Source of the DNA: Pseudogymnoascus destructans
Lineage: Eukaryota > Ascomycota > Leotiomycetes > Thelebolales > Thelebolaceae
Direction of reading: 5' to 3'
NCBI RefSeq assembly: GCF_001641265.1
Contig: NW_020167539.1
Location: forward strand, 248,001-312,000
DNA length: 64,000 bases
Position 1 is the first letter of the stretch. The number at the start of each line of letters is the position of its first letter. This document shows, one piece after another, positions 23,827 through 34,435 of the stretch. The notes beneath the pieces are model-generated. The model saw only the letters and a list, made by a program, of their open reading frames with translations, searched no databases and was not told the origin of the DNA. The translations under genes were made by a program, and so were the position numbers.

Positions 23827-25118
23827 TTACATGATGATGGAGGGGGTGTCGACGTTCGTCTTGATAGTCTTGTGAGGCAGGACGGAGCCGCCATTGACGT
23901 AGATCTCGTCCGCGATCGTGACGTCGTCACCCAGGACAGACACGTTCTCAAGACGCGCCCACTTCCCGACACTGGAGTTCCATCCCACAATCGTAGACTT
24001 GATCCACGCGTGGTCCTTGACCTTGCTACCCTGCAGGATGACGCAGCGCTGTAGACGCACGCCGTCGCCAATAACGACATCGGGGCCGATAGTGACATTA
24101 GGACCGATGCGGCAGTTGCGGCCGATCTTGGCGGAGGGGTCGATCAGGACGTTGCCGCCGTGGACGTAGGGTGTGCTTGTCGGGGTGAGGAGCTTGGAGT
24201 TCTTCTTGCTGAGGGAGGCGAGGTAGAGGCATGTTCCCGACAGGAAGTCCTTTGGCTGACCGACGTCCATCCAGAAGCCCTCGAGGTCGAAGGAGTGGAG
24301 CTGGCCGTCTGCGCACATGGAGGGGAAGGTCTCTTGCTCGATGGAGGTTGGGCGCAGCTCGATGCGGTCGAGGACGCTGGGGTTGAGGATGTAGAGACCG
24401 GCGTTGATTCTGTTTCCGACGAACTCGACGGGCTTCTCGACGAAGCGGTCGATGCGCGAGGAGTGGTTGGGCTTGTGCACGACGACGCCGTATTTCGACG
24501 GCTCCTCGACCTTGGTCACGATGATGGTGCCCTCGTCGCCGTGGGCTTTGTGGAATGCGGCTAGCTCCGCGAACGGGTACTCGCAGATGACGTCGGAGTT
24601 GAGGACGAAGAAGGGCTCGTTGTTCTTCGCGAGGGTCTTCTCGGCGAGCTTGAGCGGGCCGGCGGTGCCTAGGGGCTCGGTCTCGATGGAGAATGTGATC
24701 TTGACGTTGTATTGTTCTTCGTACTGTAGGAAAACCGCCAGTCAGCTGGCTGCGTAGGGCAGGGAGGTATTCCAGGACGGGAGACGCACTTCGGCAAGGT
24801 ACTTCTCCATGACCTCAGGGCGGTAGTTGACGGCCAAGACAATGTCCGTGACGCCTGCGGCTGCCAGAGCCTCAATCTGATGCAGGATCATGCGCTTGTT
24901 GCCAAATTCGACCAGTGGCTTGGGCAGTGTAAGGGTCTGTCATTGGGAATCAGTCATGGTTCGATTTATGGAGCTCGAAATTCGTCGGTGGGAACGTACG
25001 AGTGGGCGCAGGCGCGTGCCAAAGCCGCCGACGAGAATGAGAGCTATACCCCGAGTTAGCCATTGCCGTTGCCGTGATACGAGGGTGTCTGTCTGACTGC
25101 TAGCTGCTTACCCTTCAT
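23827..25118 (-). CDS. mpg1: Mannose-1-phosphate guanylyltransferase (GDP-mannose pyrophosphorylase)
   Basis: Makes GDP-mannose from mannose-1-phosphate and GTP in the cytosol, for protein glycosylation and cell-wall mannan. Four exons: 25118..25112 (only 7 nt, MK plus one base), 25043..25000, 24936..24790 and 24723..23827. All phases match and the product is 364 aa, the normal length for this enzyme. Nucleotidyltransferase domain: ALILVGGFGTRLRPLT with LPKPLVEFGNK (about 3–30), LNSDVICEYP (about 107–116), VTKVEEPSKYGVVV and FVEKPVEFVGNRINAGLYIL. The C-terminal left-handed beta-helix (about 245–364) is built from hexapeptides such as IGRNCRIGPNVTIG and VIGDGVRL. The 7-nt first exon is the notable structural feature; without it the GGFGTR domain has no start codon. 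Confidence 0.96.
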
Positions 25119-26912
25119 GGTGGATGGTTGTGAATTAAGAGCGGTATGAGGAAATGTGTGGTGGTTCCAGGGGCGAGAGAGCTACCCCACCGTGTAGAGT
25201 AGGAGAGCGAGCAGCGTGGTGTGGGTTGGTGTTGGCCTGAATGCAAAGGTAGCAAGGGACAATGATTCTCAGTAAGGTGCGAGGGGAATGTCGACGAGGA
25301 AGGAGGTAGAGGATATGTATTGCAGTGGAGTAGATTGAGCAGTTTGGTAGTTTGGGGCGGAGAAGTAACGTGAACTGGTACGAGTAGTTTAGAAGGGACG
25401 ATCAGATGTGAGGCCACCTTGCGGGTGATCAGTATATTTTGAGGTCCCAAAATTTCCTTTGAAAGGGGGTACGCTAAGAAGGCTGGGTAGCTGGGTCGAG
25501 GAGGGGGTGGTTAGGGGGGGGTTAGGGGGTGTTAGGGGGGTGGTTAGGGGGGTGGTTAGGGGGGTGGTTAGGGGGTGGTTAGGGGGGTGGTTAGGGGGGT
25601 TTGGGGGGGGGGTTAGGGGGTATGGGAAAGGGAAGGGAAGTGGAAGAAGATAGTGGCACGGCATCACCTTATTTCTTATTTCCAAATTGGAGCGTGTACG
25701 AGGTTGTTGGTTTTGGATAATAGATGACCCTTTTTTTATATTACTGTACTGCGTTCGTAATCCGTACTGGATCGTTGTACTCTAATTCGCCTTCTGAAAT
25801 AGTTGGAAAGTGGGGGAATTTGTCTGGGCGTGGACACTCACCACTCACCGCCCAGATCACATGACACCCTACCAATGCCCGCATTCTGCCTCGTCTCTTG
25901 TGCAAAAATTCCGCGCTTCTTTTTTGTGCTTGTGTGCCGCCGCAACCAATCTGAGTCGATGAAGTGTCTGACTCCCCCCCACCATCCACCACCTACCCCC
26001 ACATCCTCTACCAATACTGTATGAGGGAAGTGCATGCTCTCCACGAGGTTGGGAAGCCATTTCAGACAGTCGTCTCACTGCAAGGCTGAGCTTCACTAGA
26101 GTTAAGAGTGAGTACAGTACTCATGGCACACGCACAGGGGTAAGGTAAGGCACACAAAGGCGAGACGTAATATTCATTCGAGGGCCATTGCCCGAAAGCC
26201 CTCATCGACGACGACTCGACGCTCGACGCTCCCAACCATGAGTAAACCAACACACGTGTCACTCACACAAGTCAATATAGCCACCCCAAAGTCGTGATAT
26301 ACGTAACCAAACGCTATGGATATAATAATGATAAGTAGTTGGCAAAACAAAACTCTGAATCCGCCCCGCTAAATGCGATTTGCCCAATGGCAACAGTCAA
26401 AGCACGTGGTGTCCAAAAATAACGATGTTGAGTCTGCGAGGAGATGTACCGGACTGCGTTCTAGCTCTGATGGCCGTTTTTCTGGTCCGCTCCGCTCTGC
26501 TCTGCCAAACCGGTGACGCCCCCTCCCCCAGATCCGTTCCGGGGTTGCGTGTGATAGAAGCGAAAACAAGAAGGAAGTGGCCTCTCCTGTCGAAACGGCT
26601 GCATACGAGTTGCCTCTGTGCTGTGCGAGCGGCAGGTCCTGTGAAGCCCGTGCCGTTGTGGATGTCTTAAAAAGTGAATATCAAAAAAATGCGGATATAA
26701 AAATCGTTAAAAGTCGTTAGTTAAAGGGGGGAGTAACAGGTCGTAATGCGTTTAAATTCTCCGTTGGTTGGGCTTTTTGGCAATTTTGGAAAGGCGGAGA
26801 CGGAGTGGATGTGGAAATGGGGTAGGATAATAGGTAGCCAGCGAGTCCAGGATTCGGAGACGCTGCGGGAGGAGATTTCGGCTTTGAGGCAAATGAGAAT
26901 CGATGCGAGTCT
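25119..26912. other. Spacer upstream of mpg1
   Basis: It holds the mpg1 promoter (25119 leftwards of the G-rich tract), the G-rich tract, and about 1.2 kb with no supportable gene before the 3' end of the next minus-strand gene. Confidence 0.5.
25501..25620 (+). repeat. G-rich tract with nine TTAGGG hexamers
   Basis: About 120 bp made of variants of GGGGTGGTTA. TTAGGG occurs nine times, spaced by G and GTGG. It begins about 380 bp upstream of the GDP-mannose pyrophosphorylase start, with the G-rich strand being the plus strand, opposite to that gene's sense strand. It resembles degenerate vertebrate/Pezizomycotina-type telomere repeats and has strong G-quadruplex potential. Confidence 0.85.
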
Positions 26913-27560
26913 CTATTCGTAGGACGATGTCGAGTCGCTGTTACTCGGGCTGGGCGAATGGCGGCTAGGGAGCCTGGCCCCACCCCGTTTCCTGTGGCGC
27001 GATCCGCCCTCAGTGGCCGGCAGCCCCTGGACGACCCCGTTCCTGGCCAGCATCCCGCCATTGACAGAGAAGTTGCGGCACACCATGAATGCACGCATGG
27101 CAGCGTTCTCCTGCGCCAGCTGATCCGATTCGTACGCCAGGTCGGTACGGTACTCTCGCCCATTGACGAGCACGAGACAGGTGAATCCGGAGCTGCTTCG
27201 GTAGACCTCGTACATGGGGTCCCTCCAGCCGCGGCGTTGGCACAAGCCTAGACACAGTATTAGCATTCGTCAACAAGCCGCTGGCCCTGCGAAAGAGGAA
27301 AGCCGGCATGCCCAGAGGCAGGCACCAACGTCGCAACCACACTCTAAATCGACGTCGGGACGCAGAAGCGTGGTACATCCCGTTAGCCCTCGCCGTGGGA
27401 TGACACTACGTTGGGACCTCGTATTAAAATGATGCCCAAGGTAACCAGGCAACGGGAAGGCCTCTGCAGGCACGCCTCAAGTACGACTTGATCCTGGTGG
27501 CAATATGTGTGAATGAGATAACATACCGTCAAGATATTGGATATAGAAGCCGCCCATCAT
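26913..27560 (-). CDS. Small protein with a double-stranded-RNA-binding-type fold
   Basis: Model: exon 27560..27527 (MMGGFYIQYLD plus one base) and exon 27247..26913, about 122 aa. The intron has a GTATGT donor, GCTAAT branch and TCTAG acceptor, but at 279 nt it is long for this window, so a small extra exon is possible. The body reads LCQRRGWRDPMYEVYRSSSG, then FTCLVLVNGREYRTDL and LAQENAAMRAFMVCRNFSV. This is the alpha-beta-beta-beta-alpha pattern of a dsRNA-binding domain, including the final alanine-rich helix. The tail (RHRKRGG, then SPSPSNSDSTSS) is disordered. Single-domain proteins of this kind are common in filamentous ascomycetes; their RNA target is unknown to me. Confidence 0.75.
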
Positions 27561-30466
27561 GATTCTGTGCAGACTAGATCTTGTCTGACCCTTCTACTCA
27601 GGGGTTACGTCGATTCAATGAAGTTATCACAACCCAACTGCAGGGTTTCTTTTTGCCCAAGACAGCCCTGCAAGGAAAACCAACAAGGTCAATGTCAATT
27701 AACTTTTCTTTTTTGTGATATTGAAGCAGTAGTACTGCAGCTCGTTGTCAATTAAGAATGGATAAGGCTGAAAAAGGGTGGGCGACGGCGTGGTAAAAGA
27801 GGAGTGAGGCGGTTCTGTGGTTGACTTGGAAGATCTTGGGCAGGATATTTTCGTCCCTCAAGGCGAGACATGTGTGATTTATTGCCCACGCCTAAAGTTA
27901 GCGTACCGCAAGGATAGGTGGGATCAATCGGTTCTAAGATTCCAAGGGGACATCAGATAGGGCGAGCAGTCGAACCAGATGCACGAAGTTCTGCGGCTCA
28001 AGAAGGTGTGACCCATATTGATGTGCTGGCGTATGCCGTTGCCAGTTGATGATTTCCTGATATTAGCCAACTCCACCACGGTTATGGCGGGGCACAGGAG
28101 GGGTGATCTCGAACTGTTCAGAGGCAGGTTGCTCCTATCTGACCATCTGTGTGCATTTGCTAGAGGGTACTGGCTCTGCAGCACTGGTGGCGAAATAGAC
28201 AACGCGTTTCCACACCCTCCGGCTATGTACGTCTCTCTTTGAGACTTATGCCAGGCAGGAGGGGCAACAGGGAGAAGGAGGGAGGGGCAACTCTTTTTTC
28301 GCAGGGGGAGATCAATCAGACTGGGGCTAATGCCAATTGAGCATGGCAGACCCCAGAAAGAAGCCAGAAATAACACGAGACTATGGGGCATTTCTAGATC
28401 TCAAGGCTGTCCTAGTGCTGCATCATGCGATATGTATCTTTAGCAGTGGAACAGGCCTACATTCTCGAACATAAGCGCATCGCTCAAGGTCTTGCCCCGC
28501 ACGGCATCGGTGGCCATCGGTGAACGTCAAGAGGAGTGTGCATACATCGGACCGTTGCCCTTGGCATGTAACGACTGGAGCACGACTTGACACGAAGTCG
28601 GTGAGAAATAGAGTGCATTGGCCAGTGGCTGGTAGACCAACTCATCAAGCAACGAGCGAGACAAGAGACAAGACGGAAGACGGGAATTGATGGGTGGAAG
28701 GAAAATGCGCGAGGCAACCAGACATGCTTTTCGAACTAGCCCTGGCAAGGTTGTGTGCGCATGCATTATGAGCTGGCAAGACGCTTGATGAGCCCGAGTA
28801 AGACCGTTTTTTTCTGAAATTACGACTTCAAGCAGGAGTAGTAAATGCGGGAAGATCCAAATGTATTGCAATGCATGAAAATGGAGAATAGCTTGGAAGT
28901 ATACCCCGATCGGAAGTCCGTAGAAAAAAAAAGATCTACATCTTGATCGGCTCCCAGGCTCCGATATGTTTGCACATATCTTTTTATTTTTGAACCAAGC
29001 ACTTCGGGGATCCCAGTCTTACGGGATGTCCCTTAGCACCAGCGAGATCATGCTGAGATCATGCGAAGAACCCTGGAAACCGCACTTTGGGAATCCAATT
29101 GATGGCAGAGTTGGAGGGGTCGATGTGTGCCGTTGGCGGCCAGAGAAGCAGGCACAAACAAGCCAAGACCGAAAACCGAAAACCTATCGCATATAAGTCA
29201 TTACGGGTCCTGCACAGTACTCACAGTACTCACAGTACTCACAGTTCTCCATATACTCCATACTACATAGCAAAGTAACTATCCAGATCCAGTCCAGAAT
29301 AGTACACCGAACCGTGCCGGCCGGATAGAGGACTGCAGACTGCAGACTTCACTCGTATGGAGCGATGGAACAATGGAGTTACTGTACCGCTGTATGGTAT
29401 GAACCACTGCATGGCGTATTGTATGGAGTAACTGTCCTCCGTATGGATGTTGATAGGCGGGGCATCACTCGTCGCTTCCAACATGTCGCCGACTCCAGGG
29501 CCGGGTCATTGCTGCAGCTAGAGGCGGCGGGCAGTGGCCAGCACCTGCACGTCGTAGGTCATAGCACCGTCAACCGTGTCAAGGATCGCGCAACGGGCGT
29601 CTCTGGGTGAGACAACGATGGAGCAAGAGCGCGTATCCCCGTATCCCCGTAACCATTGATCAGTCCTTGCCCCCTCAGAAAACGTGGCGACACGATGTAT
29701 AGAACGTTGAGGGGGGGGAAATCTCGTAGATGCTTTTTCGGGAGAAACTGGCGGAGACGAAGGTGACTTTTTGGCGCCGAGTGGTGAAAGGCGCTGTGGC
29801 AGGGGACTGTGGTTCGCAATTGGCCGCTTAGTTTGTACACATGCGTATAATAACTTTTGACCAACAATGTAGAATTGGCCTCCTGGCTGACCTGCGTAAT
29901 CTCATCACTCAAATCTCACATGCACGCCCGGCAGCAAATCCATAGCCGCCAACACATCTGCACGACATTTTAGTCCTCCCGCACATCCAAGACTTGACTT
30001 TGGGGCGGATGAGTGGGTATGGCTCTCCTATTCGTGCTGCACATCGGATGAGGTGACTAGAGATCGGTGTGCTAACTACAGCGTTTGAACTACTGAACTA
30101 CTCGGAGATCCTCCTGAGCCTTTCATTACATCAAGCACTCGGCCCCGGCCGACGTGACCGGAGGAAGCACACTGCATAGCCGAGCCGGAACCGTTCATTT
30201 ACGGATACAATCATATGACTACCCAATTACTGGGTATTTCCAATACCACAGCGGCTCGACGGGTCTATCCGCCCATGGCTTTCCTCCGAGACCATAAAGC
30301 CCCTGCAACAGCTGCCAACGCATCGGCTTGGTTCAAGCCCCCCCGCACTAGCCCCCAACCCCCTCAGTGGCCGCCTTCTTTGCGGCCCACCCCTTTCGAA
30401 GTCATGCCGCTGGCCATTCAGCTGGCCTTCAGAGAGGACTCCGGATGCCGTCTTTGCGAAGGATGC
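27561..30466. other. Gene-poor spacer of about 2.9 kb
   Basis: No recognisable gene. One minus-strand frame of 155 codons (27924–28391) begins with a hydrophobic stretch MPHSLVLFLASFWGLPCSIG that resembles a signal peptide, but nothing else supports it. A 9-bp tandem repeat lies at 29213–29248. The left end should hold the promoter of the dsRNA-binding-type gene. Confidence 0.45.
29213..29248. repeat. 9-bp tandem repeat, four copies
   Basis: The unit CACAGTACT occurs three times exactly and once as CACAGTTCT, directly head to tail. Confidence 0.9.
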
Positions 30467-32220
30467 TCATGAAAAGCGCTCTTGGCTGTCGCAGTATTGC
30501 ATTATCCTCTCCGCAATTCCCTCAGGGATGACGTAGACGGGGTGGATGCTCTTGACCCTATCCTCCTCGTTGAAGATCTGAGCATAGCCGTCGTCCTGCT
30601 TCCTCGGATAGGTCTCTGAGGTCCACCCCAGCGAGGCCATACTGTCATCGGTTGGAGCCTGTAAAGACCACTTGTGCTGAGCCGAACTGAGTCCGACGAG
30701 TAAATAACATGTATGATATCCATCCGAGAACCTATATTACTCGTTAGTATGTGGGTAAAACGTGAGTGTGTGGCGCCCGGGAGACATACATTCCGGGTTT
30801 GTCCCTCAATCCGCCACGCTTGGTGGTATCTTGTCCACAGCACAAGATATATCGCGTCAGTGCCTCTCGGCTATAGAGACTGTCATTGTGAGGAGCCCCG
30901 TGGTTCTCTGCCGAACCCGCAAGACAAGCGTCGAGCAGTGGCCAGCAGCCACCAATCCAATGCGAGTAACAACCGTCCACGAGCTTGTTCGTGCGCCCAG
31001 CGAAACCTCCCTCTGGTGCGTACTGACGAGAAGAGAGCCACGATATAAGCGTCGGCACATCCAGATATTTCGGGAGAGTCTCACGGGGGTCTCCCAGGAT
31101 ACAAAGGCACGCAAGGGCACAGAAGGCATACGCGCCGTGAGCCTCTGTGTCTGGGCGGCTAGCAATACCACCCTCATATGTTTGACCTGTGCTTGTCAGT
31201 ACTTGCCACAGGCGTTAAAATAAGACATCGTACATCGTGACACATATTCTCCAAGACCTGTAAAAAGATCGAAATTTTCAGCTTGGGCCGGTGATCCCTT
31301 GGCTAGGTGAAGAGGGAGCCTGAGAAGCTTCACCAGCATCGCTGCACAGTATGCGCCCCTATGAATGTTAGATCGTAATCAAGCTGCTAATCATGTGCCT
31401 GTACTCACCTGACATCGACCTCTCCTCCGATAGACATTTGAAATCCACCATCTGGTTGCTTCAGCCTGGACAGCCATTGCCACATTGCCTTCCGATCAAT
31501 AGCGTTAATCGCATCATCTCCTCCAACCATGGCCAGCGAGAGCACGGTAGCATATGTTGTTGCGAGATGGCTCATTTGGCCATGACCGCCTCCAAAACCC
31601 CCAGTGGAATTCTGGAGAGGCTTGACGGTACTGATCAGTCGTTCCCTATACTGACCAACATCCTCACCCAGTGCACTCAACGCAGTTAGCGTCCAGTAGA
31701 AGAACCATGGACGAGCAGAATCAGCCCTAGTAAATGGCGCAGGGAGAGGGTTAAGCTGCTTGTGGCAAAAGTTGACGTGCTTTTCGCGGAGTAAGTGCGG
31801 GACTCCATGCTCGTTGTAGTAGCTGAACTCATCCGACTGGGCAGATAAGAAGGAGGCACAAGTCTCTACAACTTCACCCTGCTTTTCGGAGGTTTCTGTT
31901 GCCAGGAGGTCATGGATAGGCGGCTGCTGGCTGAAGAGAATGGGAATCTGATACATCGTCGTCATAGTCACGGGACTGGCGGGTTCGTCTTGCCAAATTT
32001 CTTCCTCTGCTGACTCTGTGTCCGAAGAAAGTTCTTCTGGCGATACGCCTGGTCGGATTTGAGAAATATTGTCTGTGTTATCACTAGAGTTCTCGGTCGT
32101 GTCTGTTGGTGAGCGGGGTAAAGTATGTTGCGGGGAAGAAGGCGAAGCCATGGCTCGGGACATGAAGCGCACTTTATGGAGTTGCTTTGGTCTCTGTGAT
32201 CGTTTGACGGGGTATGCCAT
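30467..32220 (-). CDS. ram1: Protein farnesyltransferase, beta subunit
   Basis: Catalytic subunit that attaches farnesyl to CaaX-box proteins (Ras, a-factor-type pheromones, lamins elsewhere); cytosolic heterodimer. Exons: 32220..31409, 31358..31234, 31186..30790 and 30731..30467; phases 2, 1 and 2 all match, giving about 532 aa. Donors are GTGAGT, GTACGA and GTATGT; the last intron has TACTAAC before ATATAG. The alpha-alpha barrel is clear: ARPWFFYWTLTALSALGE, STGGFGGGHGQMSHLATTYA, QTYEGGIASRPDTEAHGAY and APEGGFAGRTNKLVDGCYSHW. The zinc ligands are present: Asp and Cys in VDGCY (about residue 381) and His in GYHTCYLLVGL (about 450). The first 80 or so residues are an acidic, disordered extension; Met20 (FMSRAM) or Met24 could be the true start. 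Confidence 0.95.
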
Positions 32221-33771
32221 GAGTGGAACTTGTCATTTCGCCATCGGATCGATAGATGATAGACCTCTTGATATTGTTTCCGTGAGAATCAGTTGTTTGT
32301 GGTTAGCTCGCTTACTGGCAAAGAAGTGAGGGAGCTCTGGAGGTAAGGGGCGGGAAGCTGATTATAGCGTCGATGCTTGGCAGAACCTCATCAAAGAAAC
32401 ATCCTCTCCTACAACCTTATACTGCAACAAATCCATCTCCTCATCGGCGTAGTATCACGAAGATGTTGCCTCAATACCTCACGTGAATTGAGCCTCATGT
32501 GACTAAATGCACTTTGGGAAAGGCTCCATCCACGCTTTGATCACTAAACGAGCTGGTCACAAATCGGCAAGATAAGGTTCCCTCGGCGGCGATGGCCCAC
32601 TGCTCTTTAAGTACGCGCTGTGTAATAATGATCTCGGTTTCGTACAGGACCAATGCAATCCTCTTGGAAAGGCCTAGTTATTCGATACCTTACTGATTAT
32701 GTCAGTCCCTTAGGATGAAATGCCAAGAGTATGCGGTGTGCCCTATCCCTTCGACCTTCGATCCGTGTTTTACCACACATTCCGTTTGTCTTATCAAATT
32801 GGCCAATCGCAATGAGGTGCAAATATTGTCCGCGATGCATTGATCCGTCACTGTTCGGGAAGTGTCTGTCTAAGGGATGAGACTTGACGGGATCACTACT
32901 CTACTATCTCGGCAGTTGTTTCATCCAGCGTCTGTTCCCCACCAGAGAACGGACGAGAACGTATGCAATGGATTCACCGAAGGGCCACTCATGTACGAAG
33001 TCATGGTCTTGATCCCGAGGTTTCATGAACATCCGTTATGTGCCGAGCCTCCTGATTTCAGATTGCCGTATCGATTGATGATCTTCGCGGTAGTTCCTTC
33101 GAACGGGAATACTCGCAGCCAGTTGCTAAAGCTGGGGATTTGGACAATCACGATGACGACGGCTACGACGCGTTATGTAGGTTGACTGTGGAACCATGCC
33201 TTGCATACTGCAGACACCCCACACTGCATACACAGAAAGATCTCACTTTCGAAGGATTCTACTATCCACCAACCTATCATCTGAAGCTTGTCGTCTCAGA
33301 ACCTTCGCTTTATCCCGAGGCCACACCAGATTGTCACACTATCGATCCATTCGTTCTGATGACCCTGTCTCGAGACCTTCTTCGATATCCACATGTCTCT
33401 CACTTAATGGCACGCGAGATTCAAATTGTCACTCAAATAAGTGACGAATTTTGTTTTGGTTGCGGCCAGAGAGAGACGCAAGCAAGGAGCCAGAGAGACT
33501 GTAGGAAGAAGGAGAAATGGAATTACTTGAGTATATAGTACGTGGAGAAGAATTCATAAACAATAATGTCCTATGATCGCGAGTGGTGTGTTCTGTTTCC
33601 AGGGGGTTCAATAATGGTTTCATCATGCGATCTATGATGCATCTACTACCTATCAACCCCATCGCAAAATTGATTCCATCTCAACTGTGCTGATCGACAA
33701 TAACCCGTCTAGTATTTATCGTCCAATAAGATACCATTACTCGTTGCGAGCATATAACTCCGACATCCACA
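32221..33771. other. Spacer downstream of nothing firm; weak frames only
   Basis: The left end should hold the promoter of the farnesyltransferase gene. Plus-strand frames at 32877–33185 and 33140–33538 are long for chance (102 and 132 codons) and overlap, but I found no domain, start context or splice pattern that makes either convincing. Confidence 0.4.
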
Positions 33772-34435
33772 ATGTCCTCGCTAGAACCATCATCACCTCC
33801 TCTCTCTCTCCTCACTCTCCCGCTGAGATCAACGCCGCCATTCTCACTCACTTGCTACTTTCACGCCCTGATTCTTCCACCTACACATGCCGAGCTTCTA
33901 TCGGCCGAGACGTTATAATCCGGCCTACTTGCCTGCGTAGGCTGCACGAGGCTGCGTCCTATGGCCACCTTTAGCCATAACATGTTTATGAGGAAGAAGA
34001 TACCTGGCGGGTTTCAAGCGATCCTGCATATGCACTACTGCCCTGATCCTTCGGCCCCTCAGCAATTATCTTACACCTTAAGCTCGTACAAAGGGCACGT
34101 CATTCTCCTTCCACCTCGAGCCCAGCGTATATCGATGCACGCCTGGTAGCGGTCGACGCCCGCATTCGATGCAGAACCGGCAGGGTAAGAGCGGCCGAGG
34201 AACTAGAGAGGGTGCGGAGGGAGGCGAGGTTGCGGGATGAGAGGAGGTCGCTACGTGCGCCGCACGTAATTTCGTCAGTCGTTCCGCACGACGTGCGGAG
34301 CGACGACGAAATTGGGTCGAGCGCGGTTTTGCGGAGTCTGACTTCTCTTCGGCGGATCCGAGCGATCAGGACGATTCAGACGACGAGTGGGATTGGGGAC
34401 AGGATGATGATATGAACTATTCAGGTCATTCGTAA
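33772..34435 (+). pseudogene. Broken gene, possibly of the fungal F-box/2EXR type
   Basis: From an ATG at 33772 the frame reads MSSLEPSSPPLSLLTLP. After one missing base near 33816–33822 the next frame continues AEINAAILTHLLLSRPDSS. The join LLTLP-AEIN..IL.HLL resembles the N-terminal motif of fungal F-box-like proteins (LLxLPxEIRxxIYxxLL). Further on, PAYIDARLVAVDARIRCRTG with RVRAAEELERVRREARLR is a good coding frame. Another frame after about 34250 gives an acidic end (ESDFSSADPSDQDDSDDEWD) that stops at 34435. At least two frame changes are needed, with no clear introns. I read it as a decayed or poorly sequenced gene; the family call is weak. Confidence 0.35.
34253..34298. repeat. Two adjacent perfect short palindromes
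   Basis: ACGTGCG-C-CGCACGT at 34253–34267 and CCGCACG-A-CGTGCGG at 34284–34298. Each has 7-bp perfect arms around one base, and both use the same CGCACG/CGTGCG core. They lie where the frame of the broken gene changes. Confidence 0.85.

Noticed and set aside
33140..33538. 132-codon plus-strand frame as a gene
   Set aside because: No domain, no convincing start context and no splice partners; kept only as a note in the spacer entry.
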